DNA of 64,000 nt, from positions 30,721,244-30,785,243 of the forward strand of contig OZ007575.1 in the NCBI GenBank assembly GCA_963931925.1, in the 5' to 3' direction. The translations under genes were made by a program, and so were the position numbers. Under the pieces are notes generated by a model. It was not told the origin of the DNA and did no database searches. It saw only the letters and a program-made list of their open reading frames with translations. Position 1 is the stretch's first letter, and every line of letters begins with the position of its first letter. This document shows positions 12,299 through 23,454 of this stretch, one piece after another. This DNA is from Onchidella celtica. Taxonomy: Eukaryota; Mollusca; Gastropoda; Systellommatophora; Onchidiidae.

Positions 12299-13579
12299 TG
12301 TATCAATAATTCCACTATAAAAACGTGTGACCTTGATCCCATGCCTGCTCATGTACTCAAAACCTGTATTGATCTTGTCGTACCTCACATTACTCAAATA
12401 GTAAATATGTCACTTGTCACAGGCACAGTGCCCAGTTCCTTTAAACAAGCCATTGTAAAACCATTATTGAAAAAACCTGGGCTTGATGAAAATGACTTCA
12501 AAAATTATCGACCAGTATCCAATTTGCAATTTGTCTCAAAAATTCTGGAAAAGATTGTCTTAGGTCAAATTTTGGCACACTTTGAAATAAATGGATTGCA
12601 AGAAAAATTTCAGTCTGCATATAAAGCTCAACATAGTACCAAAACTGCACTCATAAAAGTAACCTCTGATTTCTTAGATTATATTGACAGTAAGAAGCTG
12701 TGTCTTTTGACCCTTTTAGACCTATCTGCAGCTTTTGATACAATCGATCATTCTATCTTACTTACAAGACTTGAGCGCTCTTTTGGTATGTCGGGTACTG
12801 CCCTGTTATGGTTCAAGTCGTATTTACAGAACAGAGTTCAGTCAATGCAAATTAAGAACAGTTTTTCTAAACAAGTTGCATTAGACTATGGAGTTCCACA
12901 AGGGTCTGTCCTTGGTCCTGTGCTTTTTACACTCTATACGCAGCCCCTTGCAAGTATTTTACAAACTCATGGACTACAATATCACTTTTATTCGGATGAT
13001 GGTCAGATATATATTGATGGCACCATTCAAGATCTGTCAAATATGACTCTCGCCACTAAACAATGTGTTCAGGAAATTAAAATGTGGATGACAACAAACA
13101 AATTGAAATTAAATGAAGACAAATCAGACATAGTTCTATTCCACAACCCACGATTAACAAAAGATCTTGAAAATGTCACCATTGATTTCAATGGCCATGA
13201 ATTATCATGCAAAGAAGTTGTAAAGAATTTGGGTGTGTTTATTGATCACCATTTGTCAATGGGTTCAGGTGTAGGATCTCTGTCTAAATCCTTAAATTTT
13301 CAGTTGAGAAGAATAAGCCTTGTCCGAAAATATCTGAATGAAGAGACCACAAAAACATTAGTTACATCCCTTATCTTGTCTAGACTGGACTACTGCAATT
13401 CACTTTTAGCGGGTATTCATACAAAATTTTTGAATCGTCTACAGGTAATCCAAAATAATGCTGCCAGGGTGATAACCAAATCCAAAAAACGAGATCATAT
13501 CACACCACTCCTGAAAGAATTGCATTGGCTCCCCGTGAAGCAAAGGATAACTTTTAAAATCTGCATCCTGTGTTTCTAA
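12299..13579 (+). pseudogene. LINE reverse transcriptase
   Basis: RT motifs are visible in order: KPLLKKPGLD, NYRPVSNLQFVSKILEK, FQSAYKAQHSTKTAL, LLDLSAAFDTIDH, GVPQGSVLGPVLF and YSDDGQIYID. The usual active-site box of this family is F/YADD. Here it reads YSDD (12989-13000). After the palm the frame runs on through NLGVFID and LHWLPVKQRI and meets an in-frame TAA at 13577-13579 where relatives normally have a lysine codon (CFKCLN). Confidence 0.93.
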
Positions 13580-13866
13580 TGTCTGAATGACTCGGCTCCT
13601 TCTTATTTACAAGATTTGATAAAACTGTATACACCAGGGAGAAGTTTAAGATCCTCCACTGATTCCACCATGCTAGTGACACCTGTGAAATCATACAGAT
13701 GTTATGGTGAACGATCATTCACATATATTGGCCCCTTAAATGTGGAACAAGTTACCTATGGAACTGAGACAAACAAAATCATTAGTAAGTTTCAAAAGGC
13801 AGCTAAAGCATTTTTTGTTCCAGCAGGCTTATTTTTCTTGACTTACCTGAGGGGAGAGAGCATGTG
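13580..13866 (+). pseudogene. LINE C-terminal region after the premature stop
   Basis: In frame after the stop, CLNDSAPSYLQDLIKLY, RSLRSSTDS, YGERSFTYIGPL and ISKFQKAAKAFF match the usual L2-type C-terminus. This shows that the TAA at 13577 is a nonsense change and not the natural end. Confidence 0.85.
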
Positions 13867-13949
13867 ATAGAAGGAGTGAGAATGTGATGGGAAGAGAGAG
13901 AGAGGGGGGTGGGGAGAGGGAGTGTGGGAGAGAGAGGAATGAGTTTTTA

Positions 13950-14023
13950 TTACTTGTAAAGCGCATTGAGCATTTATTGCAAATGCGCTATATAAATGTA
14001 ATTTATTATTATTATTATTATTA
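13950..14023 (+). repeat. L2-type 3' tail with (ATT)n
   Basis: GTAAAGCGCATTGAGC, then GCGCTATATAAATG and a short ATT array. A similar tail in reverse orientation sits alone at 26257-26335. Confidence 0.88.
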
Positions 14024-14490
14024 TATATATTTGTGGACTTGAGATTTTTCTTTGCAAAAGGCTTCTGAACCACTCAACACTCAGACTTCAAATTTTATAT
14101 GATGCATCAGAATGGATGTAAGGGTGCACAGTTTTTAATAGAAGTCTCAAATCGGTGTTGTTTTTTTTATTGGAAATTTATTGTTTCGCCATCATTCATC
14201 ATTCAGATCTATTTCGAGTCATTGTTCGCCATTTTAAGGTTTCGTTATCACTTCCTGCGATGTGTTCACTATCATACGCACTAACCCGTGCGCAAATCAT
14301 GCTGTTGTAGGGGATGCGCAGGGTGTCAATTCACAAAGGCAGAGCAGTAAGACTTATTTAAAAACAAACAAACAAAAATAAAATAAACAAATAGTAACAG
14401 GCACGATGAAGCAGGTCCATAATAACCACCCAGAACCGAAACCAATATTCAAACCGATTTATCCCGGGCAGGGCCGGGGACCTCAGCTAG
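14024..14490 (+). mobile_element. Helitron-like element, family 1, copy 2
   Basis: Starts in TATATATTTGTGGACTTG directly after the LINE ATT tail and ends with the CCCGGGCAGGGCCGGG hairpin plus CTCAGCTAG at 14490. The body is nearly identical to copy 1. The next element starts at the following base. Confidence 0.78.
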
Positions 14491-14810
14491 TAATATATAT
14501 TTGTGGACTCCAGATTTTTCATTGCAAAAGGCTTCTGAACCACTCAACACTCAGACTTCAAATTTTGTATGGTGCATCAGAATGGATGCAAGGGTGCATA
14601 GTTTTTAATAGAAGTCTCAAATCAGTGTTGTTGTTTTTATTGGAAATTTATTGTTTCGCCACGATTTAGATCTATTTCGAGTCATGGTTCGCCATTTTAA
14701 GGTTTCGTTATCACTTCCTGCGATGTGTTCACTATCAAACACTCTAACCCGTGCGCAAATCATGCTGTTGTACGGGATGCGCAGTGTGTCAACTCACAAA
14801 GGCAGAGCAG

Positions 14811-14848
14811 CAAAGATCTTAAAATAGTATTAACCTAGATTCCCTAGT
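14811..14848 (+). repeat. left TIR of the P-type element
   Basis: 38 of 38 bases are the reverse complement of 16404-16441. Confidence 0.95.
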
Positions 14849-15212
14849 CGCGCTGCGAGAACCAGCTCGCGGCGTCCCGGGCGTGGAGAGCGAAAACAAT
14901 GGCGGCTTGAGGTCAAGTTGTCCAAGCGGCGGCCTAGCAACGCTACTGTTTACCATAGGAAACACAAACCGTTTGCCTCGAATTTGATAGTAGGCCCACG
15001 ATGTAGTACATAGTAAGCCTAGCTTGTTGTTTTACGTTGTCGAGAAAAGTAGATCTTGAGTGCTACAACAATCAGGAAAATGTCAGAGATTCTAGAATAA
15101 GAGAACATTGTAGGCCTACAATTGTTTTTAATACATGTATAAGGAGGTCTAGAAGAAGAAACTCAGAAGCTTGGACCGACAGACTCGCAAATTCTTACTT
15201 CAACGTGTGTGT

Positions 15213-15263
<51 letters not shown>

Positions 15264-16192
15264 GGGTATTATAAGGCGTACCACCATAACAGCTACAAAA
15301 TCAGAAAAAATGAAAGTAATCGACAACCTCACCCCCCCCCCCCCCTAATAAAATAAACAGACGGATATCAAGATCCAGCAGAAGCTCAAGTGCATGGGCA
15401 GACACTCACTAGTAGCATGTGAGAGTGTGAGGGGGGGGGGGATAAGGCGCAAGCATGATAATGGCTACATAAAATCATAATTTGCTACGTCAACAGCAGC
15501 CTCCAACTACCTGTGACAGACACCCCCCTCCCCCCCCCCCCAAAAAAAAGACAGAGAGAGAGAGAGAGGGAGAGAGAGAGAGAGAGAGAGAGAGAAGATA
15601 GGGGAGACAGACATGTAGAGGAGAGGGAGAATAAATTTCCGGGTTCAGTCCCAGGATTACCCGCTCCAGATTAGACTTAACCATCTTTTTCTTTTTTTTT
15701 TTTGTCTTATAAAAGTAAATCTGTGTGTGAGTGTTTTTTTTTTTGGCCAAGTAGGCCTACATTGTATGGATAGGCGCTAAATTCTAGGTCTACCCTCCTG
15801 CATTGTAAGTGTATGATTGGGTCATCGTCCAGTTCGAAAATTCGATAATCTGAAAGTTGTAGCTGGGGATGGAGGTGTTTGGATTATCGAGACTAGACTG
15901 TAGACTGTTGGAATAGAGATCTATACAACACACCTTACTACTACACTACACCGACACTACTATAGGCCCCTAGCTAGTCTAGTCTACGACACGTCACTTC
16001 AACTTGACTAGATCTACACAAACTACTACATAAACTAGAATAGATCTAGCTCTAGATCTAGGTTCTCTTTAGAACTCAATCTGAATGCTAAATCAGCTGA
16101 CTGAGTTAGAATGCATTACTGCCATTGAGACCATCATGGAATGAATGAGGCTGGAGGAAGGGGGGCTCGTTAACTTCTTAAAATGGTCTCAC

Positions 16193-16395
16193 CTGTGAAA
16201 AGATCGGTCCGTTTCATTGCTTCTACGATGTGTACAACCGGGGACGACACAAACGTAAACAATGCTGACGATGTGATCAGATGTTTTGGTTTCGCTTTCA
16301 CAGTGCTTCTCCTTCCCTTTCCAGAAAAAGTAAACCAGGCTAACCGGAAGAGTTGTTTCTGACCTCAATGGCCGAAAGCGTTGAGGTACGGTCAC
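16193..16395 (-). CDS. first exon of a P-element-type transposase (THAP start)
   Basis: The frame begins 9 bp inside the right TIR. Its last third reads VYVCVVPGCTHRRSN and then DRSFH. This is the start of a THAP zinc finger: the first Cys pair C-x4-C, then the SFHR motif. The frame ends at TTTTCACAG followed by GTGAGACC, a strong splice donor, after 67 codons plus 2 bases. THAP genes often have an intron at this point (human THAP1 splits after SFHK, from memory). The remaining C and H ligands and the catalytic domain would be in later exons, which are not found. The 40 residues before the THAP start are not recognised, and translation may start elsewhere. Confidence 0.72.
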
Positions 16396-16403
16396 GTGAC
16401 GTC

Positions 16404-16441
16404 ACTAGGGAATCTAGGTTAATACTATTTTAAGATCTTTG
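16404..16441 (-). repeat. right TIR of the P-type element
   Basis: Exact inverted partner of 14811-14848. It ends in ATCTTTG and is followed directly by the CAGAGCAG duplication. Confidence 0.95.
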
Positions 16442-16596
16442 CAGAGCAGTAAGACTTATTTAAAAACAAACGAACAAAAATAAAAATAATAAACAAATAG
16501 GAACAGGCAAGATGAAGCAGGTCCATAATAATCACCCAGAACTGAAACCAATATTCAAACCGATTTATACCGGGCAGGGCCAGGGACCTCAGCTAG

Positions 16597-16960
16597 TCTA
16601 TTATATATTTCAGTAACTTGCAACCTTTGGCATGAGTAACTGACCAAACTATACACTCTTCAGGCCTTAAATTTGGCAGGAAGGTGGCAATTGAGATAAG
16701 GAAGATGATGGCTATAATTAAAAGTTGTTTACTTCAAGCATGTATTTTTTTTAAATGACAATGTTTATTACTATGTAACATCTGTATTTTTTCATGTTTG
16801 TTTCGTAATATGTGTTCTGGTGCGCATGAGTTCTGAAGAAAGACTGTAGTTTATCACTTTTTATCATATGAGAGAGAGAGAGAGAGAGAGACATAGAGAG
16901 AGAGGGGGAGGGGGGAGCACATGATTGTTTATTCCGGGCAATGCCCGGTAGGTCATCTAG
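16597..16960 (+). mobile_element. Helitron-like element, family 2
   Basis: Starts TCTATTATATATTTCAGTAA directly after the CTAG of the previous element. Ends with the hairpin CCGGGCAATGCCCGG and then TAGGTCATCTAG, so the CTAG is 8 bases after the stem. Contains a GA microsatellite at 16871-16910. No coding frame. Confidence 0.72.
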
Positions 16961-17409
16961 TCTATATATTTTGATAACTCGAAATTTTGGTCACCTAAGG
17001 CTCAGAAACCGCGTCACACTCAGGCTTCAAACTTTGCACAACAGCATATTATCAATGCGAAATTAACATGGGCTATATTAGAAATTATGAAATGTTCAGG
17101 CTTCTACGTTTCATTTTTCATTGTTTCGACATCATCTTTTAGATTTATTTCGAGTCATCATGGTTCGCCATTTTTAAGGTTTCATGTGACGCAATTGCAC
17201 TCTACGTCACCATTTACTCTTCATTGCCGGCCGAAAGTCAACTTATCACATCTGTGTATTCGGCAAGAATTGTGGTGTAACAAAACGATCTATGAGTCTT
17301 TGCATCAAATCTGGGTGCCGTTATGAATGCGACCTAGATCTAGATATATATTCAGCTGGATGTGATACAAGGAAATTTTTGCAAGATTTATCTTGCCGGG
17401 GTTGGCTAG
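16961..17409 (+). mobile_element. Helitron-like element, family 3, copy 1
   Basis: Starts TCTATATATTTTGATAACTC immediately after the preceding CTAG and ends in CTAG at 17406-17409. Upstream of the end is a different hairpin, GCAAGATTTATCTTGC, with a 7-bp stem. The 5' 200 bases match the copy at 22762. Confidence 0.72.
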
Positions 17410-17840
17410 TTTTCTCTATTTTGCTATAGAATAGTTCCAGTATTCAATTAATCCAATAGTACTGGTCGATTACAACATACGTAAAGGAAATTTCCAGCAA
17501 CTCCACAGAAAATCGTCATTGATCGTACATAAAATGAAGGCGTTTAACCAAAAAAAAACAACAACAACACACACACAAAGGATTTCTCATTATCATTACT
17601 GAGTGAGCATTATCCTGTCACACTATGGTTTTGTTACATGTAAACACTGCAGACAATGAGCAGCCGTGCATTCGACATTCTTGTCACGCCTAGAGAGTTC
17701 TGTCTTGGTTACCAGCTACAAAGAGTTTAATTGACGTCATTAGAAACTGAGACAATGGATTTACTCATGGAGGCTATTTGGATCTTCTGTTTGATCTAAA
17801 ATGACCTGTCGAATTTTTTGTTCTTGTGCAATACTTGTTA
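17410..17840. other. unassigned sequence
   Basis: No coding frame, repeat family or paired ends seen. Confidence 0.4.
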
Positions 17841-17842
17841 CT

Positions 17843-18212
<370 letters not shown>

Positions 18213-18544
18213 ATCTGTCTGTATGTATATCGTGTGTCTGTCTTTCTGTCCATTCATCCATCCACCCGTCCAGCTACTCATCCAGCCATCCACACAGCAA
18301 TGAATCCATCCATGCAAATTTCTGCAAGCCTGGGCACATGCTGGGCTATTCAGCTTCTTTCAATCTTTGTAATCCTGGTCGTAAACTCTCTCGGAGAGTG
18401 ACAAGACATAGATCAACTCCAACATGGGAGTGCGTCCATTGTGTTTATTGTATCGCAAACAAGTATACCCTGATTTTAAAAACCAATTGTAAGAAACACA
18501 AAGTAACTGTTGGACGTGATAAAGAGAAACTATGGTTAAAATAA

Positions 18545-20430
18545 AATTTTAAAAATTCCCGTAATTTAAGTAAATACAGTTAAATAGCTTACTTGAACAC
18601 ACTGGACTTATTTTCTTAATTTAACTTCTTTTTTTTTTTAATCGCCCGACAAAAGTTTCGAGTGACTTTTAACTTTAAGCTCATCATTAAATTGCTTCTT
18701 GAGAACTGAGTCTTTCGTAGCATTCTTGCGGTTATTTGTTACCGGGCTGGTTTGACACATTTAAACTATGCACTGTGATTGTGTGAAATTTCCTTTCTAT
18801 CCGGGACCTAGAGAGAACAAACTCTTCAAAATATTAAATTTTTAAGGTATTTTGTCACGTATTTCAGGGTCCTCTTGACCCGTAAAGGTTGTTTTTCTCC
18901 CATGGTTCCAGGGGAAAGAGACCGTGGTTGAACTATTTTAAGATGACGTCAGTATTTTTGCACATCGATTGAGTTTATCGACGCTAACATTGCATGACAT
19001 GGTAACCAATGATTTACATCAAAACACAGAACTTGCTAGACTGAATTGTCTGCGCTGACAACTGCCCTTCGGTTCCAGACCCAGTTTATGGTGCTGTTTG
19101 CAGGATTTCAGAGCTTAGAAATTCAGATACAAAGGAATTTGTTTGTTCAAGAGAATGAATAGTTGTCCCGGTATGAGATATTAACTAACACCCGCAAGAG
19201 TTTTTTGCACTCTTTGAACCAACTTACTTGTCAGTCTGACCACATCATCTCCTTCCCACAACAGTTACGTCATCCTTGCTGCCTCAATGATATAAACAGA
19301 AGTGTGCGCAGGGGACATTTTGTCTAGTGAACACACAGATGATTCATTTGACAGTGTGCTATTCATTATTACGGCTGTGCCAGTGTTAAACGGGGGATAT
19401 TAACCCTAGTCCTGCGCGAGGCCTAACGCCCTCAAACCGGGAAGCACGCGATGTCATGTTATTGCGCCTCATATTGTTACCCTCGTCCTGCGCGAGGCCA
19501 CTTTTGTGGCATGGCAACTCCACGTCTTCTATTTCTTTACTTGGTTGCTCCCACTGATCGTTTTCTTACGCCCATTCCGGTTGTTAATTTTATTTATCCT
19601 GTCACCCCTACTACATCTAACAAAATGGTAACGTCCGATGAAATGTGATAACCATTCGTCATACTCATGTAATAGTTCTGGCAGGTGAGAACTTTGAACT
19701 GGGGAAAATCAAAGGGAAACTTGACTTTACTGCCAGTTGTTCTATGCATAATGATTAATGCTACATAAGGGTATCTGTTGATAGCTTTGTCATCCGGGAA
19801 ACCTGGGACAAAATGATTGACTTTGTTGTTGGTTGGTTGTCTTATTTGATATGGTAATTAGAGAGATATTCTGTTACATTGAGGTACATGCATGTACTGG
19901 AGCTGGAGATCAAACCTCTTGCCAAAGTCATTGAGAAGGTTGTGCTAAGAAAATAAAAAAAAAATGGAAGTTGAACTTTAAAGCAGTGGAGGGGGGAGAA
20001 GGGAATGTCATGATACACACCATGCAGTTAATACAAGTTAAGTATCTGGCTTAACAAATAATTTATCCACCTATTCTATTTATGGCCAAACTTAGGGACA
20101 AGAAAGGGCAGATCTCTTGGGGAAACGTTTTTAAAAGACATGTCAATGTAGAAAATTCTTTATTATGAGCCTTCTCTTCTATTCAACAATAAAACTTAAA
20201 ACATCTCATCACAAGCACTTTATCCAAAAATATTATAGGGGTCACTCACGATCTGTCCAGATTATTTTTGTGGTAGTGTAGTATTTAGTAAAGTGAACAC
20301 GATGCACGTGTTCAAAGTGACCCGATTAGCCTGACCGCTGAGGTCAGCGGCAACATGCAAGCGAACCGGCTATTCACACGCTGGTCGTTACGTGGACGAG
20401 TTCATGCTGTGTGGCACGAGGGTTAATAGG
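18545..20430. other. unassigned sequence
   Basis: No gene recognised. The phrase CCCT(A/C)GTCCTGCGCGAGGC occurs twice, near 19404 and 19482, suggesting a small local duplication. Confidence 0.4.
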
Positions 20431-20435
20431 CCCAT

Positions 20436-20850
20436 TGCTAATGACGTCACAGAGTGTTTTTGTTTTGTACTTCCAACACCTAAAATGGCAGGTGGATCAG
20501 CTGACGAGTGTAACTTCGAGATATGTCTAAGTGGTTAAAATGACTGCTGGTTGCATTGCAGTTGACTGTTATGACAGGGGTGGAAAGGATGGATCCAGCT
20601 GATCAGATTCCCTACCATCCGTGTAAACAACTTGTTTAACAAGGGAAAGGAAGTGAAAGAATTGACCGAACGTCTCCATGTACGTGAACACACGTGTTAT
20701 TGTTTACTTTTTTTTTGCTCGCCGCCGATTGGTTCGCGACGCCTGAAGTGCTCACGGTGCAAATCAGCTAACGCATCAAAGTCAATGCTGCCATCGCCAT
20801 GGTGAGCCGTCTGTCCTGAGAACTAAAATGGCCGTTATCCGCAATGGGCC
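20436..20850 (+). mobile_element. DNA transposon remnant with broken THAP domain
   Basis: AGGCCCATTGC at the left is matched by GCAATGGGCCT at the right, an 11-bp inverted pair about 410 bp apart. Inside, from 20540, MTAGCIAVDCYDRGGKDGSS reads like the start of a THAP finger. It hits a stop, then continues in another frame as RFPTIRVNNLFNKGKEVKEL, the expected middle of a THAP domain. This is an inactive THAP-bearing element, possibly of the P superfamily but different from the 14.8-kb copy. No clear target duplication. Confidence 0.5.
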
Positions 20851-20859
20851 TGTAGCATT

Positions 20860-22030
20860 GAACTAAAGGTACACAGATACAGTCATGTTTGCTGCCACTC
20901 GTAGAGCAAAAATATTAATCTTCCTCTGCTACCAAACGATGCTTTTCTTTAAAGAATTCTTTCTCAGGTTGACCTTTTCCCCCTCTTCCTCATCCATCAC
21001 TCGACCCAGGCAATCCTTACCGTTTCATATTCTTTATCACACACTTCAGCCTAAGATAAAGGTCACACTGACCACAACTTTTGCTAGGAAAAAGAAGCAC
21101 AGGGAGAAGGACATTCGAACTTTTCCGTTATTCCTTTGAAGAAAAGCAATAAGCCTAGTGTTATTCTTTGCCTTAGCGTCAGCTGAAAATGCTCAGGTCC
21201 GCTTCTAGCTAAATTTATTATTCTCAAATGCAAAGTTCTTCAATAATTGACCAAAACAACAGCAAAAAAAAGGATAAACATGTAGTGCCTTACAATGCTC
21301 CAACATTTTTGCTCCCAAAAAGCCCAGGTATTCAATGCAGCAAGCCGCTTACACAGTCATGAAGTTTTTGTCGCTTGTTTCGTCCACATAAAAGACCTTA
21401 TAAAATACTCTTGGGACCTCCAGAACAAAGTTAATTGTTTGTCTGTTCTGTTGCCACAAGCAGTGGCGTCATGGGGCCCCACTCAGGAAAATCCAGAACT
21501 TACTTATTGGATCAAGGAGACGGCAGGGTCTGAATCAACGTCCCCTCTCATTCTTTCAAAACCACGGAGCCGAATTTTTTATGCTTGGAGCAAAAATATT
21601 TAAAAACAATCGTATTTGTAAACTACAACGAGAGGCAACATCCTGATTGCGTGGTACCAATAGAGCATCTGCTTAGACGTTCACCTGCGTAGCTTAGAGG
21701 GAACATTGGTCCGAATCGCACTTACCTCCATCTTTGTTGAGTTCTTTGGTGTTTTTTTTAAAGAGAGCCTTCCGCTTAATATGGTTTCGGAGCTCATTTA
21801 TGCATTTAAATTTTCTTTTTCATTTTCGTCGCAGCTCTTAGTGCCTTTTCATATAGCCGGTAGCCGAGTAAAGAGATGGAGAGTTAGAAAACAATAGGGG
21901 TAATTTTATATACTTGGGAAGCTGGAAGCATTTTTTAAAATTATATTTCTCTGACGAAAGTACCGTTCATAATTCTCCAACACTGGAGTCTAAATGCAGT
22001 AAACCTTTCAAAAGACGTATTAAATATTTG
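20860..22030. other. unassigned sequence
   Basis: Open frames at 20885-21139 and 21295-21603 contain no recognisable domain, and I see no splice-bounded conserved exon. Confidence 0.4.
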
Positions 22031-22034
22031 AGAG

Positions 22035-22037
<3 letters not shown>

Positions 22038-22076
<39 letters not shown>

Positions 22077-22099
22077 GAGAGAGAGAGGAGAGAGTGAGA

Positions 22100-22141
<42 letters not shown>

Positions 22142-22172
22142 GAAAGAGAGAGAGAGAGAGAAGATGGAAGGT
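22038..22172. repeat. (GA)n-rich tract
   Basis: GA dinucleotides with GGGGA and AAAGA interruptions. Confidence 0.93.
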
Positions 22173-22199
22173 GGAGGAGGGCTTATAAAGCACACAATG

Positions 22200-22532
22200 T
22201 ATGAATTCCTGGTACGGCCAATGTCTTTTGAGTACGGCAAAAATACCAGTATGGCTTTAATTTACCTACAACTAACCAAATGAGAAGACTGTCCAACAAA
22301 ATCGACCATTTTTCTAGTTTCCTGTAAAGAACAGCCAAACATCTTTGACACAGGAAGAGAATCCACACGGCTGTTTGCTGAAAAATCGATTGAATTGGTA
22401 CCACGATCAATCAGTTGATGGGAACTTCAGAAATCATTATTTTTCATGTCAGCTTTGAAAAGCTGTAACAACCGACAGGAGCTGGGATAGATGAAAAATT
22501 AACGAGAATACATTCTGCTTTTTGTTGCTGTT

Positions 22533-22566
<34 letters not shown>

Positions 22567-22761
22567 TGTTTGTTTTGTTCTGCCTTTTAATTTGATGGGG
22601 TTTGCATCGCACATGTAGCCTACTTGTGAAATGCGTTAAAGATATTTCAGATATCTGACCCTCTGGGCCCCGCTCCCATTGCTGCTTGTGAGAAAATCCT
22701 GATTATGTGAGAAGTTGTTCTCGGGAGCATAATTAAGGGGTTTTCGTGATCATTTGGTTCA
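22200..22761. other. unassigned sequence with a (GT)n tract
   Basis: Contains a GT run at 22535-22570. No gene seen. Confidence 0.5.
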
Positions 22762-23454
22762 TCTATCTATTATATATTTTGGTAACTCGAAACTTTGGTC
22801 ACCTAAGGCTCAGGAACCGCATCACACTCAGGCTTTAAACTTTGCACAACAACATATTATCAATGCGAAATTGACATGGGCTATATTAGAAATTATGAAA
22901 TGTTCAGGCTTCTACGTTTCATTTTTCATTGTTTCGGCATCATTTAGATCTATTTCGAGTTATGGTTCGCCATTTTAAGGTTTCATGGAAGCTGCGCATG
23001 GGCATTATGTTTGTTTTGAAGTTGAAACTGAAAGAGAGCGAAAGTGCAAATCTAGAAGTGAACTTTGGAGGCTATGTTAGCCTAATCCTCCTACTCCTCC
23101 GTTAATACTTAGCCCACACGCTTGAAATTTTACACACGACGACAGTAAACCCTTCCTACTCCAAGTTTTTAGAACAGGGACATGCTATTATGATCTATTT
23201 GTAGTACCGTGACCCAGTTCCCCTCATCGTTCTTTCGCTGATTGTGGATTAACGAAAACATGGATCGCCCGTAAACTTTACCGAAAAAGGGTAAACAAAC
23301 TCCAGTCCAGAGTAGGCGCGGAATCCGAGTTGATACTGATTCTGTCATTGTATTTTTTTTTGTCTGTGGAAGGAACTTTACTTTGTGTACTAGATCTAGA
23401 TCATTATAAGTAATAAAGATATTTCTCCCGGGCAGGGCCGGGTAACTCAGCTAG
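22762..23454 (+). mobile_element. Helitron-like element, family 3, copy 2
   Basis: The 5' end TCTATTATATATTTTGGTAA and the next 200 bases match the copy at 16961. The 3' end is CCCGGGCAGGGCCGGGTAAC and then CTAG at 23451-23454. This is the family-1 type of hairpin, so 3' ends are shared across the families. It also shares the ATCTATTTCGAGT/GTTCGCCATTTTAAGG block with family 1. Confidence 0.75.

Larger units (their letters stand above)
9471..14023 (+). mobile_element. L2/CR1-like LINE, inactivated and interrupted
   Basis: In order on the plus strand: an endonuclease region, a 1.2-kb foreign insert, a reverse transcriptase, a conserved C-terminal region and a 3' tail ending in (ATT)n. The endonuclease and RT sequence and the tail (TGTAAAGCGCATTGAGC then GCGCTATATAAATG and ATT repeats) are typical of the L2 branch of the CR1 group. 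The copy is dead: a frameshift near 10860, the insert at about 11093-12300, an in-frame stop at 13577 and a changed RT box. Confidence 0.88.
14811..16441 (-). mobile_element. P-type DNA transposon, non-autonomous
   Basis: The 1631-bp element has a perfect 38-bp terminal inverted repeat (14811-14848 and 16404-16441) starting CAAAGATCTTAAAATAG. It is flanked by an exact 8-bp direct repeat CAGAGCAG (14803-14810 and 16442-16449), and the uninterrupted site is present in the sister Helitron copies. CA...TG ends, an 8-bp duplication and a THAP exon just inside the right end together indicate the P superfamily, whose transposases begin with a THAP DNA-binding domain. The interior after exon 1 is GA, poly-C and other low-complexity sequence with no transposase core, so it is internally deleted. 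Perfect TIRs and target duplication suggest a recent insertion. Confidence 0.88.
14491..16596 (+). mobile_element. Helitron-like element, family 1, copy 3, split by a P-type transposon
   Basis: Left part 14491-14810 and right part 16442-16596 together make one family-1 copy. Its 3' end is GGGCAGGGCCAGGGACCTC, then CTAG at 16593-16596. The break is at the word CAGAGCAG, which is duplicated on both sides of the insert. Confidence 0.82.
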
